Shown here: positions 15,293-16,747 of the stretch, in pieces
Layout of the letters: the number at the start of each line of letters is the position of its first letter
How positions within the stretch are numbered: position 1 is the stretch's first letter
Origin: DHVE2 group archaeon
GTDB taxonomy: Archaea; Thermoplasmatota; Thermoplasmata; Thermoplasmatales; Aciduliprofundaceae
Assembly (NCBI GenBank): GCA_026986135.1
Contig: JALSPD010000037.1
Location: forward strand, 1 to 16,747
Length of the DNA stretch: 16,747 nt
Direction: 5' to 3'
Position numbers and translations under genes: made by a program
The notes under the pieces: model-generated
The model's database searches: none
Told to the model about the DNA's origin: nothing
What the model saw: the letters and a program-made list of their open reading frames with translations, nothing else

Positions 15293-16747
15293 CTATTTTT
15301 TCACCTTATAAACAACGTCAATCACCGTTCCATCTCTCCACAGTATTGCGGCCACTATATCGTCAGTTGTTTTTGGCTCTTCAGGCTTTCCACATATCCT
15401 CTCCGCCTTCTTCTGAAGATCCTGGATGTCGTGGATGGGTACCTTTGAGCCACGCATGGCCTCAATTATATCATCCCTCTTGGGATTAATAGCAATACCA
15501 TGCTCCGTGACCACAACATCCACAACCTCACCAGGGGTAGTAACAGTAGTAACCCTTTCCCTTATAACTGGAACACGATACCTGTATAATGGCACAGTAA
15601 TTATCGTGAGTGCAGAGCCAGCTGCCACCTCCTGATGCCCTCCGATACCATGCAGTAAAAGACCATCACTGTGTGTATTGACATTCACATTGAAATCAAT
15701 GTCAACCTCTGTGGCACCGAGAACACCCACATCAAGCATGTTAACTATACCTCCAGATGAATATGGATTTCCGTACATGGCCAGGGGAGTTTCAATGTGA
15801 TTGGGGTCCTCCTTAAGTGATTTTACAGCATCAAGGTCAAAGGCCTGACCATCAAATACAACATCCACGAGCCCTTCATGTAGCATGTCTACCACGTACT
15901 TTGTCACTCCCCCATTTATAAACGAGGCCCTTATTCCCTTCTTTCTCATCAGATCTCCGAGGAATTTTGTAACCGCAAGAGAAATACCACCTGCTCCAGC
16001 CTGGAAAGAGAAACCATCCCTCAGGGCCACACGATCTATAACTTCAAGGGCGTATCTGGCTATTTTCAAACGTGATGGGGATGTGGTTATCCTCAATGTT
16101 CCAGACATTATTCCCTGGGGATCACCTATTCTATCCACAGGAACCACATAATCAATCTGATGCTGGAATATGCTTATGGGATGCGCTGGATACGGCACAA
16201 GATTATCAGTAATCGCAACTGTGTGATCCGCATGATAGGCATCAACCATGGCATACGCAAGAGGACCACAGGCAGATGGCCCATCCACACCATTTAAATT
16301 TCCGTACCTGTCCGCTGTGGGCGCCGCTATAAATGCAACATCAATGTGGACCTCTCCACTTTCAACCGCTCGCACCCTTCCGCTGTGGGATCTCAGCACA
16401 GCAGTCTCCCTCATTTCTCCGTAACTCGTGGCTTCACCCAACGGTCCATTCATACTCCCCTCAATTCGCCGTATAGTGCCATCGCGGAGCATGGGTACGA
16501 GGGGCTCATGTACTGGAAACAGGGCCGTCGGAAAAACTCTTATGTTTTTGATTCCCATCTTCTGGATTGCCCGCATCACCATGTTAACAACAAAATCTCC
16601 ATTGCGAAGATGATGATGAAAACTTATGGTCATACCATCCTCAAGTCCAACTTTCTTTATGACTTCTTCAATTGACTTCACAACCTTGTCCCTACCCCTG
16701 GGGGCCATTCTTATAAGTGATCCTGCTCTTCTACCCTCTGGTGGCGT
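15293..16747 (-). CDS. citF: Citrate lyase alpha subunit (citrate CoA/ACP-transferase), 5' end beyond window
   Basis: The frame is open to the window edge; 484 codons are visible. CitF swaps acetyl for citrate on the acyl carrier of citrate lyase, or on CoA. Counting from the internal Met at 16708, ISFHHHLRNGD lies at 28-38, GPLGEATSYGEM, SGRV and HIDVAFIAAPTAD follow, then YPAHPISIFQHQIDYVV, GGHQEVAAGSALTI, and a C-terminal WRDGTVIDVVYKVKK; these line up along the whole length of bacterial CitF. The 13 codons upstream of that Met (including TPPEGRRAGS) also look coding, and bacterial CitF is about 30-50 residues longer here, so the true start is probably outside. No citE, citD or citC is visible. 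Confidence 0.88.
   Translation of the reverse strand, partial: TPPEGRRAGSLIRMAPRGRDKVVKSIEEVIKKVGLEDGMTISFHHHLRNGDFVVNMVMRAIQKMGIKNIRVFPTALFPVHEPLVPMLRDGTIRRIEGSMNGPLGEATSYGEMRETAVLRSHSGRVRAVESGEVHIDVAFIAAPTADRYGNLNGVDGPSACGPLAYAMVDAYHADHTVAITDNLVPYPAHPISIFQHQIDYVVPVDRIGDPQGIMSGTLRITTSPSRLKIARYALEVIDRVALRDGFSFQAGAGGISLAVTKFLGDLMRKKGIRASFINGGVTKYVVDMLHEGLVDVVFDGQAFDLDAVKSLKEDPNHIETPLAMYGNPYSSGGIVNMLDVGVLGATEVDIDFNVNVNTHSDGLLLHGIGGHQEVAAGSALTIITVPLYRYRVPVIRERVTTVTTPGEVVDVVVTEHGIAINPKRDDIIEAMRGSKVPIHDIQDLQKKAERICGKPEEPKTTDDIVAAILWRDGTVIDVVYKVKK

Overview
The window is dense archaeal DNA with no gap over about 140 bases between genes. Evidence for Archaea: an RFC small subunit, a Kae1-Bud32 fusion, Pcc1, a prefoldin beta subunit, an Lsm protein, Rpb10, and the cluster L18e-L13-S9-RpoN. 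TATA boxes sit about 25 bases before many start codons, which suggests leaderless mRNAs, and internal operon genes carry GGTGAT Shine-Dalgarno sites. Gene content and style fit a thermophilic or acidophilic euryarchaeon of the Thermoplasmatota type; an Aciduliprofundum-like organism is my guess from memory of such genomes, not something the sequence proves.

Layout. 1-48 (-) is the start of a small Cys-containing protein, divergent from the clamp-loader gene rfcS (185-1156, +). rfcS converges on a phosphohexomutase (1161-2486, -). A divergent promoter region then leads to a two-subunit isopropylmalate/homoaconitate-type dehydratase (2565-4307, +), followed by an MFS transporter (about 4415-5623, +).

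From 10250 down to 5604 on the minus strand lies a compact run: a 51-aa coiled-coil protein, Lsm, a 597-aa zinc-ribbon/coiled-coil/degenerate RecA-KaiC protein, a 101-aa protein that may have a PH-like fold, Kae1-Bud32, and an XTP/dITP pyrophosphatase. From lsm onward these overlap or lie at most 7 bases apart. The 597-aa protein is the least familiar item and the best candidate for new biology.

10289-11700 (-) is the L18e-L13-S9-RpoN operon. Divergent from it run pcc1, the prefoldin beta gene and a DHH phosphoesterase gene (11814-13253, +). Pcc1 and Kae1-Bud32 are subunits of the same KEOPS complex (tRNA t6A synthesis) but lie in two loci about 4 kb apart.

13248-16747 (-) holds an energy-metabolism block: a citrate lyase alpha-subunit (CitF) homologue whose start lies beyond the window edge, then the alpha and beta subunits of an ADP-forming acyl-CoA synthetase. 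Together these could join citrate or CoA-thioester cleavage to ATP formation. No citE or citD is visible.

At five minus-strand or plus-strand junctions the internal start codon is set by a GGTGAT-type Shine-Dalgarno site, and at four of these the TGA stop of the upstream gene lies inside that site. This corrects several start codons (rpoN TTG at 10510, pfdB ATG at 12046, the 101-aa gene GTG at 8037). TATA spacing suggests shorter starts for pcc1 (GTG 11814), rpl18e (ATG 11700), lsm (ATG 10052) and the MFS gene.
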